A DNA stretch of 7,763 bases. It comes from Candidatus Sumerlaeota bacterium (GTDB lineage Bacteria; Sumerlaeota; Sumerlaeia; MVZB01; JAJFLK01). Within the stretch, counting starts at the first letter, position 1. Every line of letters begins with the position of its first letter. The notes beneath the pieces were generated by a model. The model was not told the DNA's origin and ran no database searches. It was given only the letters and a program-made list of their open reading frames with translations. The stretch lies in contig JAJFLK010000422.1 in the NCBI GenBank assembly GCA_021772735.1, positions 1 through 7,763 of the forward strand, given 5' to 3'. A program made the position numbers and the translations under genes. Positions 7,101-7,763 of this stretch are shown here, in pieces.

Positions 7101-7763
7101 AATCGAGCCTGTTCATCTCGATCCGCGATCACTTCACAAACCGCGTCCCCTGGCCCGAAACGCCTTTCTTCCAGCGGGTCGTGCGCCAAATCGAGGCCGG
7201 CGAGGTCAAATGGAACTGCACGACGGCCGACGAATTCGCCGAACGGTGCAAGCGTGACATCGACGCCCTGTATGAAACGATCGAGTCGGACGGATACAAA
7301 ACCCAACGCGACTTGAAACGCCGATCCGTATCCAATGAAATTCGCCTCGCCGTTGACCGCAAGGGCAGGCTCATGTTCCTCGATGGCCGTCACCGCCTTG
7401 CGATCGCACGCGTGCTCGGCCTCGAACGCGTGCCGGTCAAGATCGTCCTGCGTCACCGCGAGTGGATCGATTTCCAGGCCAGGATTCTTGGCTACGCCAA
7501 TTGGTCCAGAGCGGGGGTTATTTACCAGGCGGTCGACCATCCGGATCTGGAATATTTCCCCGCCTACCACGGCGAGGAACGCTGGCCGATGATCGAAGCG
7601 GCTTTGGGCGATTTCGAAGCCGAAGGCAAAAGTCTGGTCGATATCGGTGCGCACTGGGGTGCGATGTGTCATCGCTTCGAGGCACGGGGGTTCCAATGCA
7701 CGGCAATCGAGAAAGACGCCTCCAATGTGGAATTCCTCGAGGGCATTCGGGATGCGACCTGCG
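4121..7763 (+). CDS. Four-module fusion: GT4 glycosyltransferase, second GT4 glycosyltransferase, ParB/sulfiredoxin-like domain, SAM methyltransferase (cut by right edge)
   Basis: I translated this frame by hand from ATG 4121 and found no stop to the window end: 1214 codons plus one base. Module 1 (about 1-417) is a GT-B enzyme: Tyr120-Arg122 (YAR), LEVNA (143-147), VSD (182-184), NGVD (205-208), FGEGPE (274-279) and SPIKLYEYMAAG (330-341) with Glu336; the first EX7E position is Tyr328. A Gly/Ser/Asp/Pro-rich insert (213-237) separates its two halves. A linker rich in Ala, Arg and Glu (about 418-530) follows. Module 2 (about 533-910) is another GT4 enzyme: GGVAK (545-549), IHLHE (623-627), QLHS (648-651), DGID (708-711), GRFLPLKR (740-747) and a canonical EX7E, Glu820 to Glu828. 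Module 3 (about 940-1120) has GDWD (982-985), DGRHRLAI (1088-1095), a GLERVPVKI strand and RHREW (1111-1115), typical of ParB/sulfiredoxin-fold domains. Module 4 begins a class I methyltransferase, with motif I DIGAHWG (1174-1180) and acidic Glu1197 after the second strand. It likely adds two sugars and modifies the product, in one operon with the upstream genes. Module 3 function is unknown. Confidence 0.88.
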   Translation, partial: MTLRILYLLPDHGIPFADSRAGGSIHARAIVEAMTRDEHEVTVVAMRKGRSRLGAVGYGFHQASLGSTSRRFVSRVLTPLERRGGSPHFARAVFTLLRQFDFIKRARRVTNSETDFSIIYARNAWLAFSVSSIKKRLGIPLVLEVNAIASNEKARRGEAAMGRLSRWIERKNLAAADLVVAVSDAVRSQAIRAGADADRTIVLPNGVDLEHFGNRPGQGGSDSDISGPGSGPDDEAPFQVGLVCSFRPFHGVDVLIEAAAHLRDDVPNLLVRLFGEGPELERMKALANARDLNGTVKFEGTIAHAALPAALADLDVAVAPYNGKQNTYGSPIKLYEYMAAGRPIVCSRWGEAALFGRDRATMLFHEAGDADDLAAKLLELYRDPALGAELARGGAEYVADKSWVANTRRIFGWLAERRHLAPGDIREATPKGGAISGEAGSETLTPARRKAIWADAERQFESFLAEPNAEAASASDLPRRPAERRSLKFKGGGVARGKFQRGWHLARAVSLFELARVQERMARRREAPGVRPLRVLRMATSACMGGVAKVMHQTAMALDPAEVETTILAFGPHDDVSPVVEHSPGVSFFAKPLQLWFPAWDRSTFRDIGRLRTLLRRVNPDLIHLHEPQFAPAVRIAAAPLGIPVVIQLHSVYSDRRGNVDPMHIRLERRALAELPVVACAQNMVDDLRRYLRGMAEGQTKSVETIADGIDDKPIWAPEPRVREWIERQATGRKKLLLIGRFLPLKRIGDFVNACRILMDAGEPIFAIVVSYGKRGDMLKMRADFEQTFLPNEAILLYHLASPRDLIEAADVGVSCSSLEGLPMVILEFARSARPIVCTDIEAHRQLVSDGETALLYPPGDLPALVRQLRRVLRDPELGDRLGLAAQSSIKERTWKRAALGCMRVYRRLFGGAGSEDSKSKAKRWPGPAPPTPADAENLERPEYQYIDPASIELVVNQRLLPEDVPAKLLDRFDAQTLVLDGDWDQPSEARFAESSLFISIRDHFTNRVPWPETPFFQRVVRQIEAGEVKWNCTTADEFAERCKRDIDALYETIESDGYKTQRDLKRRSVSNEIRLAVDRKGRLMFLDGRHRLAIARVLGLERVPVKIVLRHREWIDFQARILGYANWSRAGVIYQAVDHPDLEYFPAYHGEERWPMIEAALGDFEAEGKSLVDIGAHWGAMCHRFEARGFQCTAIEKDASNVEFLEGIRDATC

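Noticed and set aside
7082..7480. Reading the ParB-like module as a plasmid partition or nuclease gene, and the region as a mobile element
   Set aside because: It is in frame within the glycosyltransferase fusion, and no transposase, integrase, terminal repeats or partition partner is present.
6764..7696. 310-codon minus-strand frame near the right edge
   Set aside because: Antisense to the ParB-like and methyltransferase modules, which show conserved motifs in the plus frame.
1..7763. CRISPR array, tRNA or rRNA genes
   Set aside because: I saw no regularly spaced repeats and no tRNA- or rRNA-like segments; nearly all bases lie in protein genes.

Overview
This is a GC-rich bacterial window in which coding sequence fills nearly everything. 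Four genes can be supported: one leftward gene cut by the left edge, then three rightward genes, the last cut by the right edge. The gene set is an acyl-ACP desaturase, an MsbA-type lipid-exporter-like ABC protein and two GT4-type glycosyltransferase proteins. It suggests a bacterium with a complex cell envelope, probably diderm, and a locus for building and exporting a surface glycan or glycolipid. Shine-Dalgarno signals are weak and all three rightward proteins carry Gly/Ser/Asp/Ala-rich inserts. That would fit Planctomycetota or a relative, but this is only a guess from style; no taxonomic marker gene is present.

Layout. Positions 1-391 (minus) hold the N-terminal 130 residues of a soluble di-iron acyl-[acyl-carrier-protein] desaturase. 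Positions 392-666 are a divergent intergenic region with an A+T-rich stretch, a GC-rich inverted repeat and a nested set of direct repeats around a small palindrome, a plausible shared control region. Positions 667-2793 (plus) encode a 708-residue ABC exporter half-transporter with fused membrane and ATPase domains and an unusual insert of about 110 residues between TM1 and TM2. Positions 2759-4048 (plus) encode a GT4-type glycosyltransferase whose start overlaps the end of the ABC gene. After a 72-base gap, one uninterrupted frame runs from 4121 to the window end at 7763 (1214 codons, no stop).

That last protein is the most notable object here. It reads as four modules in one chain: a GT4 glycosyltransferase (about residues 1-417), a second GT4 glycosyltransferase with a canonical EX7E motif (about 533-910), a ParB/sulfiredoxin-fold-like domain centred on a DGRHRLAI motif (about 940-1120), and the start of a class I SAM-dependent methyltransferase (DIGAHWG at 1174-1180), which is cut off. 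A plausible reading is an assembly-line enzyme that adds two sugars and then modifies the product. The ABC protein could flip the lipid-linked product or a lipid A-like carrier, and the divergent desaturase would tune acyl chains of the same membrane. The pathway assignment is inference; the domain calls rest on visible motifs.
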